Assembly: GCA_002862545.1 (NCBI GenBank)
Contig: PKDJ01000260.1
Location: 1-64,000 of the forward strand
Origin: Pseudomonadota bacterium
GTDB lineage: Bacteria > Myxococcota_A > UBA796 > GCA-2862545
DNA length: 64,000 nt
Reading direction: 5' to 3'
Shown: piece by piece, positions 18,657 through 28,548 of the stretch
Layout of the letters: each line of letters starts with the position of its first letter
How positions within the stretch are numbered: position 1 is the first letter of the stretch
Made by a program: the position numbers and the translations under genes
The notes under the pieces: model-generated
What the model was told of the DNA's origin: nothing
The model's database searches: none
The model's input: the letters and a program-made list of their open reading frames with translations, nothing else

Positions 18657-21053
18657 ATGTTGGGGATTTGGATCCTCCTCGCGGCGGCAGAGGCTGCCAC
18701 ACTGACCGTCGGCCCGGCCGCCGACTTCGCCGACGTGGTGTCCGCGCTGGACGCCGCCGAGGCGGATGACGTCATCTCGATCGCCGGCGGCGAGTACCGC
18801 GGCGCCCTCGTGGTGACGGTCGACGTCACCCTCGAGGCGACCGACCCGGCCGACCCGCCCGTCCTGACCGCCCGCGATGCCGACGTGATCACGGTGCGAG
18901 GTTCTGCCCTGACGATGCAGTCCATCGCACTGGCACCCGACTCTGTGCGGGGCCTCAACGCCGAGGCTGGCAGCACCGTGATCCTTCGGGAGGTGAGCGT
19001 CGAGGGCGCAGAGGTCGACATCAACGGAGGTGGCATCCGGGTGATCGACGCCAGCCTCCTCGTGGAGGACAGCACCTTCGCTGGAAACACGGCAGAGACC
19101 GCGGCCGGTGGTCACATCTGGGCGACCCGCACCGACCTCACCATTCGCCGCTCCACCTTCAGCGAGGGTGACGCCAGCTTCGGTGGGGCCATCCGCGTCG
19201 AGGGCTCGACCGTCGTGGTCGAAGACTCGGACTTCGACGAGAACAGCGTCGCGAGCGACGGTGGCGCGCTCTACTCCCTGTCGTCCGACGTGACCATCAG
19301 CGGGTCGACCTTCACCAACAACACCACCCGCCCCGACCAGTGCGACGATTCCTGTGAGGGCGGAGCGGTTCGCTTCGGTGACGGCTCGACGTGGACGATC
19401 GCCGACTCCGTCTTCGACCGGAACATCACCGCGGGCGACGTGGGCGGAGCCGTCGTCAGCACTGCTCGCTCCTCGGGGACGGTCTCCGGGAGCACCTTCA
19501 CACGGAACGAAGGCAACTTCGGCGGGGCGATCTACCTCGGCTCCGAGGGCAGCGTGACCATCGAGGGCAGCACCTTCGAGACGAATCGCGCCTACGACGG
19601 CGAGGGCGGAGCCATTCGATGGCGGCCCGACGCCGCCGAGCCGACGCTCCTGGTCCGCGGCAGCACGTTCGTGGACAACACGGCGACCGACCGCGGCGGC
19701 GCACTCGGCCTCAACACCACCAACGGCCCCCGCGGCACCCTGGTCCTCGAAGACAATCGCTTCGAGACGAACGCCAGCGCCACGGCCGGAGGCGCGCTCT
19801 CGGTTGAGGCCACGTCCAACCTCTCCGGCATCCGAAACCTGTTCTGCGGCAACACCGCCGACACCGCCGGCGGGGGCGTGCGCATCATCTCTGGTGGCTT
19901 CGGCAGCTCCACCTGGCGCAACAACCTCTTCATCGAGAACGAGTCAGGGGACTACGGTGGCGGCATCCACCTCTCCAGTGCTGGGCCCACCGAGTTCGTC
20001 AACAACCACGTGCTAGGCAACGGCTCCGACGAGGGCGGCGGAGTTCGCGCCTTCGAGACCAGCTTGGTCTTCACGAACAACCTGGTCGGCTGGTCCACCT
20101 CCGGCACGGGTGTCTCGAGCAACACCGCCATCGATGGCGGCATCGACTACTCGGCCCTGTTCAGCAACGAGCCGGCCGATCTCGGTGGCGACCTCTCCCC
20201 CGACACTCTCGGCGACGGCATGGTCGAGGGCGACCCCATGCTCCGGGAGTACACACGGGGCGGTGGCTGTGACCAGGCCGTCTACCCCGACCTGGGCAGC
20301 CCCCTGATCGACGGCGGTGACCCTGGGATCGTCGATCCGGACGGCACCACCTCCGACATCGGCGCGTACGGCGGTCCTGACGCCCCAGAGGGCGCCATCG
20401 TCGACGACGACGGCGACGGCTTCGTCGCTCTCGAAGACTGCGACGACAACGACCCGACCATCTTCCCTGGCGCCGATGAGATCTGCGACGGCATCGACCA
20501 GGACTGCGACGGACTCGTCGACGTGGGCGCCATCGACGGCGCCCCGTTCTACCTCGACGTCGATCGCGACGGTCAGGGCGACCCGGCGACCGAGGTGTTC
20601 TCCTGTGACCCACCCGCTGGGCACGTGACGAGCGACAGCGACTGCGACGACACGAACGCCTCGATCTACGCCGGTGCCCCCGAGCTGTGCGACGGCCTCG
20701 ATCAGGACTGCAACGGGGAGGCCGACGACGGGCTCCTCGAGACCTGGTTCGCCGACAGCGATGGTGACGGCTACGGCGACCCCGAGCTCACCGAAGATGC
20801 CTGCCGAGAGCCGGTCGGCTTCGTCGCCGACGGCACCGACTGCAACGACGAGGACGCCAACACCTACCCGGGAGCCCCGGATGAGCTCGGCGACGAGGTC
20901 GACCAGGACTGCGATGGGGAGGACGGCTCCCTCGCCACCGAGCAGGGCAACAACAAGCAGCCGGGCGGCTGTGGCTGTGCGACGAGCACTCCCGCACCCG
21001 CGGGCTGGCTGCTCGTCGTCGGACTCCTCGGAGCCCTGCGGCGCCGCCGCTAA
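18657..21053 (+). CDS. Right-handed beta-helix surface protein with three MopE-type metal-binding repeats and MYXO-CTERM
   Basis: Repeated GGAxxxxxxSxxTIxxSTFxxN; DCDDNDPTIFPGADEICDGIDQDCDGLVD and two more; C-terminus GGCGCATSTPAPAGWLLVVGLLGALRRRR. Confidence 0.92.
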   Translation: MLGIWILLAAAEAATLTVGPAADFADVVSALDAAEADDVISIAGGEYRGALVVTVDVTLEATDPADPPVLTARDADVITVRGSALTMQSIALAPDSVRGLNAEAGSTVILREVSVEGAEVDINGGGIRVIDASLLVEDSTFAGNTAETAAGGHIWATRTDLTIRRSTFSEGDASFGGAIRVEGSTVVVEDSDFDENSVASDGGALYSLSSDVTISGSTFTNNTTRPDQCDDSCEGGAVRFGDGSTWTIADSVFDRNITAGDVGGAVVSTARSSGTVSGSTFTRNEGNFGGAIYLGSEGSVTIEGSTFETNRAYDGEGGAIRWRPDAAEPTLLVRGSTFVDNTATDRGGALGLNTTNGPRGTLVLEDNRFETNASATAGGALSVEATSNLSGIRNLFCGNTADTAGGGVRIISGGFGSSTWRNNLFIENESGDYGGGIHLSSAGPTEFVNNHVLGNGSDEGGGVRAFETSLVFTNNLVGWSTSGTGVSSNTAIDGGIDYSALFSNEPADLGGDLSPDTLGDGMVEGDPMLREYTRGGGCDQAVYPDLGSPLIDGGDPGIVDPDGTTSDIGAYGGPDAPEGAIVDDDGDGFVALEDCDDNDPTIFPGADEICDGIDQDCDGLVDVGAIDGAPFYLDVDRDGQGDPATEVFSCDPPAGHVTSDSDCDDTNASIYAGAPELCDGLDQDCNGEADDGLLETWFADSDGDGYGDPELTEDACREPVGFVADGTDCNDEDANTYPGAPDELGDEVDQDCDGEDGSLATEQGNNKQPGGCGCATSTPAPAGWLLVVGLLGALRRRR

Positions 21054-21059
21054 GCGCCG

Positions 21060-22712
21060 TCAGGGGAAGAGCAGCCCACTGAGCTCGTCCAGTCGGTCGG
21101 ACAGCTCTGGGCAGTACTTCGTGTTGGCGAACATCGTGCAGCCGTCGATCCGCTCCGAGCGATAGATCGCATGGTTGCTCCTCGGGAACGTGAGCCGCCA
21201 GGCGACATCTCCCGTCGGGCGGTCCACCTCCACGATGGTCGACCGCGCACCCGACCAGTTCCAGCACGAGGGATGGGCCTCTGTGATCAGGACCCGGTCG
21301 CCCGAGAGGTAGTCGATGTCGCCGAGGGTGTCCTCGTTCCAGCCGGGCTCGGTCCACTCCCAGAGCTTGCGTGCGGTCCCGGCCACCGGATCGACCTCCA
21401 GCTCCAGCGCCCGGCTGCCGGGCCGTGCCTGCCCGTTGTCGTAGATCAGGAGTCGGTTGCCGTCGACCTCGAGGCCGTGCTGGCACTGCGGCGCCTCCCA
21501 GTCTGGAAGCGGCGTGCCGTCGATGTCCAGCATCTGCAGGCCACCGTCCGTGCCGATGTGCCAGGCCACCTCCATGGTCTCTGGGTCGATCGCGAGGATC
21601 TTCCAGTCGAAGCAGAGACTCACGTACACCATTGGGCCCTCGGGATGCTCGATCCAGTCCACCCAGTTCGCATGGTAGACATCACCGATGCCTGGTCCGA
21701 GCACCCCCTCGTCGACCGCCAGCTGCGAGTCGTAGTCCCAGTCCACGACGCCCGTGACCGGATCGTGCGTGCGGATGCCGAACCCGAGCCAGCTCCGGGG
21801 CCCACCCTCCGAGTTGTCCCGCTCCTCGAGCGTCATCAGGCGGCCATCGGGGAGGAGCTTGGCGTCATGATGGAAGGTCGCAGCCCCGATGTCGGCGATG
21901 TAGGTGACGCCGTCCCACAGGTCGAGGATCTGCACGCCGTCGGACTGGTTACCGCCCCACACGATGGTGGATGGGGGGTGGTAGAGCACCTCAATGTCGA
22001 TGGCCTCGATGCCCGCCGGGCGGTACCACCAGCGGGGCCGTCCATCGGTGTCGAAGGCGATCAGCTCGTGCTGTACGACGCAGCCGCCGCCCTCGTCCCA
22101 CGCCGTGAGTAGGTAGCCCTCGCTGATCGCATGGTCCGGATGCCGCTCGATCTCCACCACCGGGTGGCGCGCTGGCGCCTCCGGCGTGACGATCTCGAAC
22201 GGGGTGGGCTCCGTGGTCTCGGGGCACGTCGCGGCCGCCGAGCAGGCGTAGGTCGTGCCAGGGAGGAGCCCCTGGAGCCGAAAGCTGTGGGAATCACCAA
22301 CGAGGGCCTCCAACAGCACGCCCTCTGCAGGATCGTCGCTCGCCTGGCATCCGATGACGACCTCGGCTGATCTCGGCGTGGTGACGACGACCTCCTGCCC
22401 GAGCACCTCGTCCCGAGAGATCACCTCGACCTCGAGCCGAAGGCTCGGATCGGCGGAGCAGTCGGTGGGGGGCTCGGTCGTGCCCGTCGTCGGCTCGGTC
22501 GACTGCGTGGGCTCGGTCGGCGTCGTGCCCGTCGAGGTGCCACCGGTCGCCACGCCCGAGGCAGTCGTGCCTCCACCGGATGTCTCCGTGCCCGCCCCCG
22601 TCGTCTGCGACGACGTGCTCTGCGCTGCGGTGTCTTGCCCTCGGCCCACGTTCTTCGTCCCCGAGGACGAGCAGGCCATGACCACGAGGAACAGCCCCAG
22701 TCTTGTACACAT
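21060..22712 (-). CDS. Arylsulfotransferase (ASST)-like lipoprotein
   Basis: Lipobox VVMACS; Ser/Thr/Gly linker; FHHDAKLLPDGRLMTLEE, DVYHANWVDWIEHPEG, CQHGLEVDGNRLLIYDNGQ. Confidence 0.87.
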   Translation of the reverse strand: MCTRLGLFLVVMACSSSGTKNVGRGQDTAAQSTSSQTTGAGTETSGGGTTASGVATGGTSTGTTPTEPTQSTEPTTGTTEPPTDCSADPSLRLEVEVISRDEVLGQEVVVTTPRSAEVVIGCQASDDPAEGVLLEALVGDSHSFRLQGLLPGTTYACSAAATCPETTEPTPFEIVTPEAPARHPVVEIERHPDHAISEGYLLTAWDEGGGCVVQHELIAFDTDGRPRWWYRPAGIEAIDIEVLYHPPSTIVWGGNQSDGVQILDLWDGVTYIADIGAATFHHDAKLLPDGRLMTLEERDNSEGGPRSWLGFGIRTHDPVTGVVDWDYDSQLAVDEGVLGPGIGDVYHANWVDWIEHPEGPMVYVSLCFDWKILAIDPETMEVAWHIGTDGGLQMLDIDGTPLPDWEAPQCQHGLEVDGNRLLIYDNGQARPGSRALELEVDPVAGTARKLWEWTEPGWNEDTLGDIDYLSGDRVLITEAHPSCWNWSGARSTIVEVDRPTGDVAWRLTFPRSNHAIYRSERIDGCTMFANTKYCPELSDRLDELSGLLFP

Positions 22713-22890
22713 CAGAGCCTCCAGCTAGAGCAGAATACCGGCTCGGATCACATACTGGCGCGGCTTTACAGCACCTTCACCTCGGCACACACTCGCGCGT
22801 CTCGACGGCTCCACAAGGGATGCCGGCCGTACCGCCGCGACGGGATGACCGCGACGAGTGCCTCACTCGCGGCAGGCGAGGCTCTAGGCC

Positions 22891-24867
22891 TCAGCGGCGT
22901 CGCAGTCCCAGGATCAGCAGCGGAAGCGCGAGCCAGCCTGCTGCAGAGTGCCCGCTGCTGCAGCCACAGCCCGCCGCACTCTCCTCACCCTGCGCCGAGG
23001 CCAGGGCCTCCGGCTCGACGGGCGGCACGATCGTGGAGTCACCGCTGACGACGACCTCTCCGATGCCAAAGCCGTCGGGCGCGCCGATCGCGACCGAGAA
23101 GTAGTACGTGGCGCCGGGCTCGAGGGGGGGCTCGGAGCTCGCGTCGAGCACCCACTCGAAGGACTTGCGCTTGATGCCCGCCTCGATCGCGTCGAAGTCG
23201 GTCGGCGTGGCGATCTGGAAGTAGCCGAGGTCGATCAGCTCGTGCCGCACGAAGTCGTCACGCCGCACGTACACGTTGGCCGTGAGCGCACCCTGCAGCT
23301 CGATCTTCTCGTCGATGCGAAACACCAGCTCGGTCGTGCCCTCGGGCGCATCGAGGCTGAACTGGGTAGCCAGAGGGGTCCCGTCGTCGCCGAAGGCAAA
23401 GACCTGCTGGCGGCTGGACTCGACCTCCTCGAGCGGAATCACGCGACCGCAGCCAATCACGCCGGAGTTCTCACCGTGCGCGATGATCGCGGCGTGCTGC
23501 TCGGCGTCGATGCGACCGGCAGCGAGCAGGTCGTCCGCAGAGTTCCTCAGCGCCTTGCCGGCCTGCTTCCAGCTCACGTCGGAGGGGAACTCCGCGACGG
23601 CACCCACGACCAGCTCACCGACGAGGTCGCCACCTAGCAGCGGGTCCTCGATCAGGTTCCAGCCCAGCGAGGCCCAGATCTGACCGTCAGTGTGGGTCTG
23701 GTTGTAGATGTCGTGGGGGCAGGACTTGTCGGGCCCCAGGTTGCGGACCGGGCCGTCGAGACCAAAGGCCCGACCGCCGTACTCGCCGACCTTCGCATCT
23801 CCGGTGTAGGCCATCGCGAACAGATCGGCCGTGCCCTCGTTGAGGCCACCGGGGGCGCCGTCCAGGCCATAGGCATCTGCACGCGAGAACACGGGCTGTA
23901 CCAGCTCATTGAAGACCGAGTGGCTGTACTCGTGGTAGATGACATCGGCGTCGTAGGCGAAGTTTCCGAAGACGGTCTTGCCGAAGGCCACCTCGGGCAC
24001 GCCGTCGCCATCGGCGTCCCCGTAGAACGCATTCGCGTAGTCGATATTCGCCACGGCCTGCATCTGCTGCTGGGAGCTTAAGCGGTCATGGCGAAAGCCG
24101 AGCTGCTCGAACCAGCGTCCGATCACGTCGAGGTGGTGGTACATCATCACCTCGGCGAAGGGGTCCTCGGACAGGCCGTCGTCGGCGTCGAAGAAGAAGT
24201 CGCCGTTCCCGTCCGCGACCGCGAACTGCGCGGTCTCGCGGCAGGTCGTGTCGGCCTCCGACCAGTCCACGCAGGAGACCGCCGAGGCGTAGTCGCCGCT
24301 CAGGGTGTCGCCGACAGGCCCGAGGTCGACCTCGACGGGCTCGCCCTGCTCGGGGTTGGTCTCATAGACCAGACCACGCGCCGTCCACAGTGAGGGCGCG
24401 ATGCCCAGGATCACGCCCGTCTCGGCATCGACCCAGGCATGCCAGGCCGCCAGAGGGGCGTTGCGGCTGACCTCGACACGCCAAGCCAGGCGTGCCCCCG
24501 AGTCGCGTGCCAGCACACCGAGCTCGGCGCGGGGTGCGAACAGCTCGCCATCGCCCGGCATCAGCCCATCGACCCTCGCCATCGCGGCGTCCGCCGTGAA
24601 CACGGGAGACTCCAGCTCGGGCGGCACGACAGGCATGCCCACCGTGCGCTTCACGCTCCCGTCCGGGTCGAGCACCACGACCATGGTGCTGCCCCAGACC
24701 GGCAAGCCACGCACCGTCTGGGCGACACGCACCCGATCACCACCGGAGAAAGGGGTGGTCCGGACCGCGTGAAAGGGCGCCTCTGCGTGGGCGAGCGGCT
24801 GCACGTGCGTCAGGGCACGGTCGGCAGGTGCTGCCGCGAGTGCAGCGAGGGTCAGTAGTCCAATCAC
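22891..24867 (-). CDS. Secreted M4/M36-like zinc metalloprotease with MYXO-CTERM
   Basis: Propeptide FTP-like region, DVIYHEYSHSVFNELV zinc motif, GLNEGTADLFA; C-terminus AAGCGCSSGHSAAGWLALPLLILGLRRR. GTG start at 24867 preferred. Confidence 0.88.
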   Translation of the reverse strand: MIGLLTLAALAAAPADRALTHVQPLAHAEAPFHAVRTTPFSGGDRVRVAQTVRGLPVWGSTMVVVLDPDGSVKRTVGMPVVPPELESPVFTADAAMARVDGLMPGDGELFAPRAELGVLARDSGARLAWRVEVSRNAPLAAWHAWVDAETGVILGIAPSLWTARGLVYETNPEQGEPVEVDLGPVGDTLSGDYASAVSCVDWSEADTTCRETAQFAVADGNGDFFFDADDGLSEDPFAEVMMYHHLDVIGRWFEQLGFRHDRLSSQQQMQAVANIDYANAFYGDADGDGVPEVAFGKTVFGNFAYDADVIYHEYSHSVFNELVQPVFSRADAYGLDGAPGGLNEGTADLFAMAYTGDAKVGEYGGRAFGLDGPVRNLGPDKSCPHDIYNQTHTDGQIWASLGWNLIEDPLLGGDLVGELVVGAVAEFPSDVSWKQAGKALRNSADDLLAAGRIDAEQHAAIIAHGENSGVIGCGRVIPLEEVESSRQQVFAFGDDGTPLATQFSLDAPEGTTELVFRIDEKIELQGALTANVYVRRDDFVRHELIDLGYFQIATPTDFDAIEAGIKRKSFEWVLDASSEPPLEPGATYYFSVAIGAPDGFGIGEVVVSGDSTIVPPVEPEALASAQGEESAAGCGCSSGHSAAGWLALPLLILGLRRR

Positions 24868-24950
24868 GTGTGGCCTCCCGGGACGCGCCGCGTATCGTGC
24901 CACCCCCGTTCGCGTTGCGTCCTAGTGCGCCCCCCGACATGCGAGATGCG

Positions 24951-25775
24951 TCAGGGGTTCCCCGCCGTCTGCCCGAGACAGCGTGCCTGGATCGCATCGG
25001 CGAACACGGCGATCTCGACCACCTGGCGGTCCGAGACGTAGCCCTCCCTCTCACCGCGGATGCGACCGAGGAAGCAGTCCAGATCCGCCCGGAAGAGAGG
25101 CTCTGAAGGCAGTGGCTCTGGCCGCAGGGGGCCGTCGGAGCCGAGCAGGACCATGCGGCTGCCTCGCCGTGCTCCGATGCGCCGGTCCTCGATCAACACG
25201 ACTGGGAAGCGCCCCCTGGCCTGGACCTCGAGGCGGTAGCCGTCGGTGTCCGCGTCGAGAGACGCACTCTCGAGGGTGAGCGGACCCGCGAGCGACCATG
25301 CGGCGTGCAGGCGACCCGTGGCGAGCACCGCGTGCCGCCCGGCCGCAGCCTCCTCGGCGACCCATCGGTACAGGCCACCCTCGAAGGCGATCTCCAGCCC
25401 GACAGCGCGGTCGGCCACGGTCCGCAGCGCCCGAAAGCTACCGGTCAGCTGTCCGATCAGCTCGGTGTGCAGGACACGACCCTGCGAGGCCGCCAGGGCG
25501 TACAGCGACCGGGTCGTCGACGCATCGGGCGCCAGGGGAAACTCGACGGCGACGTGCTTGCCAGCCTCGAGTGCAAGCCGGACCGTCTTCGGATGATCGG
25601 CGTTCTCGGTACACACAACCACCGCGTCGACGTCGCTGCGCGCCAGCACGGCCGACAGGTCGTCGCCCGCACGCCGCGAGACGGTGGCCACGCAGCGAGC
25701 CTCCGGATGGCCATCCAATGCCCTCACGCGGGCCTGTCCAGCTCGCCCCATGCCGACAATCGCGAGTCCGACCAT
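24951..25775 (-). CDS. Gfo/Idh/MocA family oxidoreductase
   Basis: MVGLAIVGMGRAGQARVRAL Rossmann start; EAGKHVAVEFPLA motif. Confidence 0.88.
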   Translation of the reverse strand: MVGLAIVGMGRAGQARVRALDGHPEARCVATVSRRAGDDLSAVLARSDVDAVVVCTENADHPKTVRLALEAGKHVAVEFPLAPDASTTRSLYALAASQGRVLHTELIGQLTGSFRALRTVADRAVGLEIAFEGGLYRWVAEEAAAGRHAVLATGRLHAAWSLAGPLTLESASLDADTDGYRLEVQARGRFPVVLIEDRRIGARRGSRMVLLGSDGPLRPEPLPSEPLFRADLDCFLGRIRGEREGYVSDRQVVEIAVFADAIQARCLGQTAGNP

Positions 25776-25835
25776 GGAGTCCGGTATCACCAGAGGGCGA
25801 ATGCGCTCGGGTAGACTGAGCCTCCGGAGGTCGAG

Positions 25836-26768
25836 ATGTGGCTCGCAGTGCTCCTGCTCGGGACGGCCTGGTCCCAGGACCGCGGTGCTCGCGGCGACGA
25901 CGTCGCCTTCGCCGGAGAGTCCGAGTCCGCGTACACGCCAGCCCCTCGCGACCGGTTGTGGTACAGCAACGCCACCTTCGCACGCATCAACCCGCTGGGC
26001 TTGGTCGACATTCACCGCATCGGCTGGCGACGGCGCCTGTCGACCTCAGACAGCACGCTGCTCCAAGACACCAGCGCCTTCGTGGGTCCGAGCGCGATCG
26101 TCACGCCCGCTTACTCCCGCGTCGGTCTCTACGCTGAGGCGCAGGTTCTCGCCGTGCTCAGGGTCTTCGGAGACGTGAGCGCGGCGGGGTACTTCGGCAC
26201 CTTCGATCAACTCCAGTCGACGACCGACCCGAGCACTCGGTACTCCGACCAGGCCCTGGCAGCAGGCAGCGACGAGGCGTACGCGGGCGGCGGCTGGGTC
26301 GCGACTCTGGGCGGCACCGTCCGCGCGAAGGTGGGCCCCGTCGCCGTTCGCTCCACAGGTCAGTGGACGCGCTTCGATGTGGGCCTCGGCGACGACGAGG
26401 GAGGGTGGTTCTACGACCAGTACTGGGATCGCCTCGCGCCCGACGAGCGCTGGATGGTACTCGTAGACAGCGACGTGCTCTTCGTCGCCGAGAAGCTCCG
26501 CCTCGGCCTCCGGCACACCTTCTCCGACACCCTCGACGGCGTCGAGGGAACCGACGGCGCACTGGCCCACCACCGCGTCGGACCGCTCTTTGCGTGGCAG
26601 TTCGCCGACGAGGGCGGCACGTCGGCCTTCGACCACCCCACGCTGTTCGTGCTCTCCCAGTGGTGGCTGCAGCACCCGTATCGAGCCGGCCAAGAACAGC
26701 CTTCCGGGCTGCCTCTGCTCGCCATCGGCTTCGCCTTCGACGGCACGCTCGCAGCCTCCGCCGACTGA
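25836..26768 (+). CDS. Secreted protein, possibly outer-membrane beta-barrel
   Basis: Signal peptide (MWLAVLLLGTAWSQ), alternating aromatic beta-strand pattern; divergent from 24951..25775. Confidence 0.5.
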   Translation: MWLAVLLLGTAWSQDRGARGDDVAFAGESESAYTPAPRDRLWYSNATFARINPLGLVDIHRIGWRRRLSTSDSTLLQDTSAFVGPSAIVTPAYSRVGLYAEAQVLAVLRVFGDVSAAGYFGTFDQLQSTTDPSTRYSDQALAAGSDEAYAGGGWVATLGGTVRAKVGPVAVRSTGQWTRFDVGLGDDEGGWFYDQYWDRLAPDERWMVLVDSDVLFVAEKLRLGLRHTFSDTLDGVEGTDGALAHHRVGPLFAWQFADEGGTSAFDHPTLFVLSQWWLQHPYRAGQEQPSGLPLLAIGFAFDGTLAASAD

Positions 26769-26866
26769 CACCGACCGCATCGCCGACCCGTGAAGCCTGC
26801 GTCAGCCTGCGCCACGGCGTCCCCAGAGGCACCACCGCGTTGGTACGATGATGGGGTGGAGGGACG

Positions 26867-28486
26867 ATGAGAGGGTTGGTGCTCTTGGTGGCGCTCGCAG
26901 CATGCGGCGGTGGTGACGACAAGACCGAGCCATCGAACACAGCCGACACGTCGACGGCCAGCACCGAGCCGGTGCTGCCGTGCGAGCGTCCCGACATCAT
27001 GCCGCGCGCCTTCGACGAGGGCGAGGGCGGCGTGCTGTTCGGCGAGCTCGCGGCCGACTTCACGGTCAACCTGGTCGACGACGAGGTCTGGACGCTCTCC
27101 GAGAACTGGACCGGCTGCGACAGCTACATCTTCGTCACCCACTGGGACGACAGCGAAGGCGACACGCTGTGGAGCAGTGACGGCAACGACCTGCTCACGG
27201 CCGCTCCGAGCAACGCCCACATCTTCTTCGTGTCGATGGCTAGCGCCAAGCCCGACCGCCGCAGGAAGGTCGAGGAGATGCGCGACAGCCTGACCCTCGG
27301 CGCCAAGCGCAAGGATCGAGTGCACTTCGTCACCGACCGCCTCGACAAGATCGACGGCAGCGTGGGCGCGATGGTCTCCGACTACATGGACTACCAGCCC
27401 CAGTCCGGAGAGGATCTCGGCGATCGCGGCACCGCCTACGCCCCCGACCTCGTGATGTTCGGCATCGATGTCGAGCAGCGGTGGGATCCGGGTGGGAACA
27501 TCGACAACTTCGTCGGCGGCACGCCCACGCTCGAGATGGCTGGCTACCTCGGCCACTTCTACAATCACAAGGCCGAGCTCGCCGAGCGCCTCGCGAACGA
27601 GGAAGGCGTCACCGAGGCCGTGTTGGTGGACGAGGAGGTCACCAGCCGAATCTTCGTCGAGACCGTCGATCTGCCCGCAGACCTCTCGGGCTTCGACACC
27701 CTCGAGTTCGACGTTCAGGTGATCTGCGAGCACCGCAACCCCTTCGCGTGCTCCGAGTGGGACCGAAACGCCCGCATCGAGCTGTGCGTCGACGGCGAAG
27801 AGTGCGCCGATCGCCGTGAGCTCGTCCGGTGGATCACGCCCTACTGGCGCCGCGGGGAGCGCCGCTGGGCAATGGATGCCTCCCAGCTCCTCCCGCTGCT
27901 CTCGGGCGGCCGCACGAGCTTCCGGATCGAGATGGGCCCGGACTGGGAGCGGGGCACCGCGCGAAAGGCCCGCATGGCCGTCCGACTGTCGACCCGCGGT
28001 GTGCCGCGACCGACAGGTGCGGAGCTCGTCTACCGGGGTGCGAACTTCGACTCCTACTACAACGAGCGCGACCCCGTCCTGTTCACACCACCTGCGGGCG
28101 CCACCCGCGTCGAGCTGGTGAGCATCGTCAGCGGCCACGGCCAGGACGGCAGCACCAACTGCTCCGAGTGGTGCGACCACCGGCACCACTTCACCATCAA
28201 TGGCGCCGAGGCCGAGTCCATCGTGCCCGAGAGCGGCATCGGCTCCCTGCCCGGATGTGCCCTGATGGCCAAGAAGGGTGTCTCGCCCGGCCAGTGGGGC
28301 AACTGGGCAGCGCTGCGTGCGTACTGGTGTCCGGGCCTGCCGGTCGAGCCGATCACCACCGACCTGACGGCGCACGCCATCCCAGGAGCCGAGAACACCC
28401 TCGACTACACGGCGACGCTCGGGGAGCGCGGCGAGCCTGGCGGCGGCAACATCGACCTGTCGACCTACGTGGTCTGGTACGAGTAG
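26867..28486 (+). CDS. Peptide-N-glycosidase F-related lipoprotein
   Basis: Lipobox VALAAC; ICEHRNPFACSEWDR, SIVSGHGQDGSTNCSEWCDHRHHFTING, CALMAKKGVSPGQWGNWAALRAYWCPGLPV characteristic of the PNGase F C-terminal domain. Confidence 0.85.
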   Translation: MRGLVLLVALAACGGGDDKTEPSNTADTSTASTEPVLPCERPDIMPRAFDEGEGGVLFGELAADFTVNLVDDEVWTLSENWTGCDSYIFVTHWDDSEGDTLWSSDGNDLLTAAPSNAHIFFVSMASAKPDRRRKVEEMRDSLTLGAKRKDRVHFVTDRLDKIDGSVGAMVSDYMDYQPQSGEDLGDRGTAYAPDLVMFGIDVEQRWDPGGNIDNFVGGTPTLEMAGYLGHFYNHKAELAERLANEEGVTEAVLVDEEVTSRIFVETVDLPADLSGFDTLEFDVQVICEHRNPFACSEWDRNARIELCVDGEECADRRELVRWITPYWRRGERRWAMDASQLLPLLSGGRTSFRIEMGPDWERGTARKARMAVRLSTRGVPRPTGAELVYRGANFDSYYNERDPVLFTPPAGATRVELVSIVSGHGQDGSTNCSEWCDHRHHFTINGAEAESIVPESGIGSLPGCALMAKKGVSPGQWGNWAALRAYWCPGLPVEPITTDLTAHAIPGAENTLDYTATLGERGEPGGGNIDLSTYVVWYE

Positions 28487-28548
28487 ACGCTCCCGCGACT
28501 TGCGCCGCGGGCGCTGACGCGTGACTCCCGGCGCCTCTGGAGGCGGCT

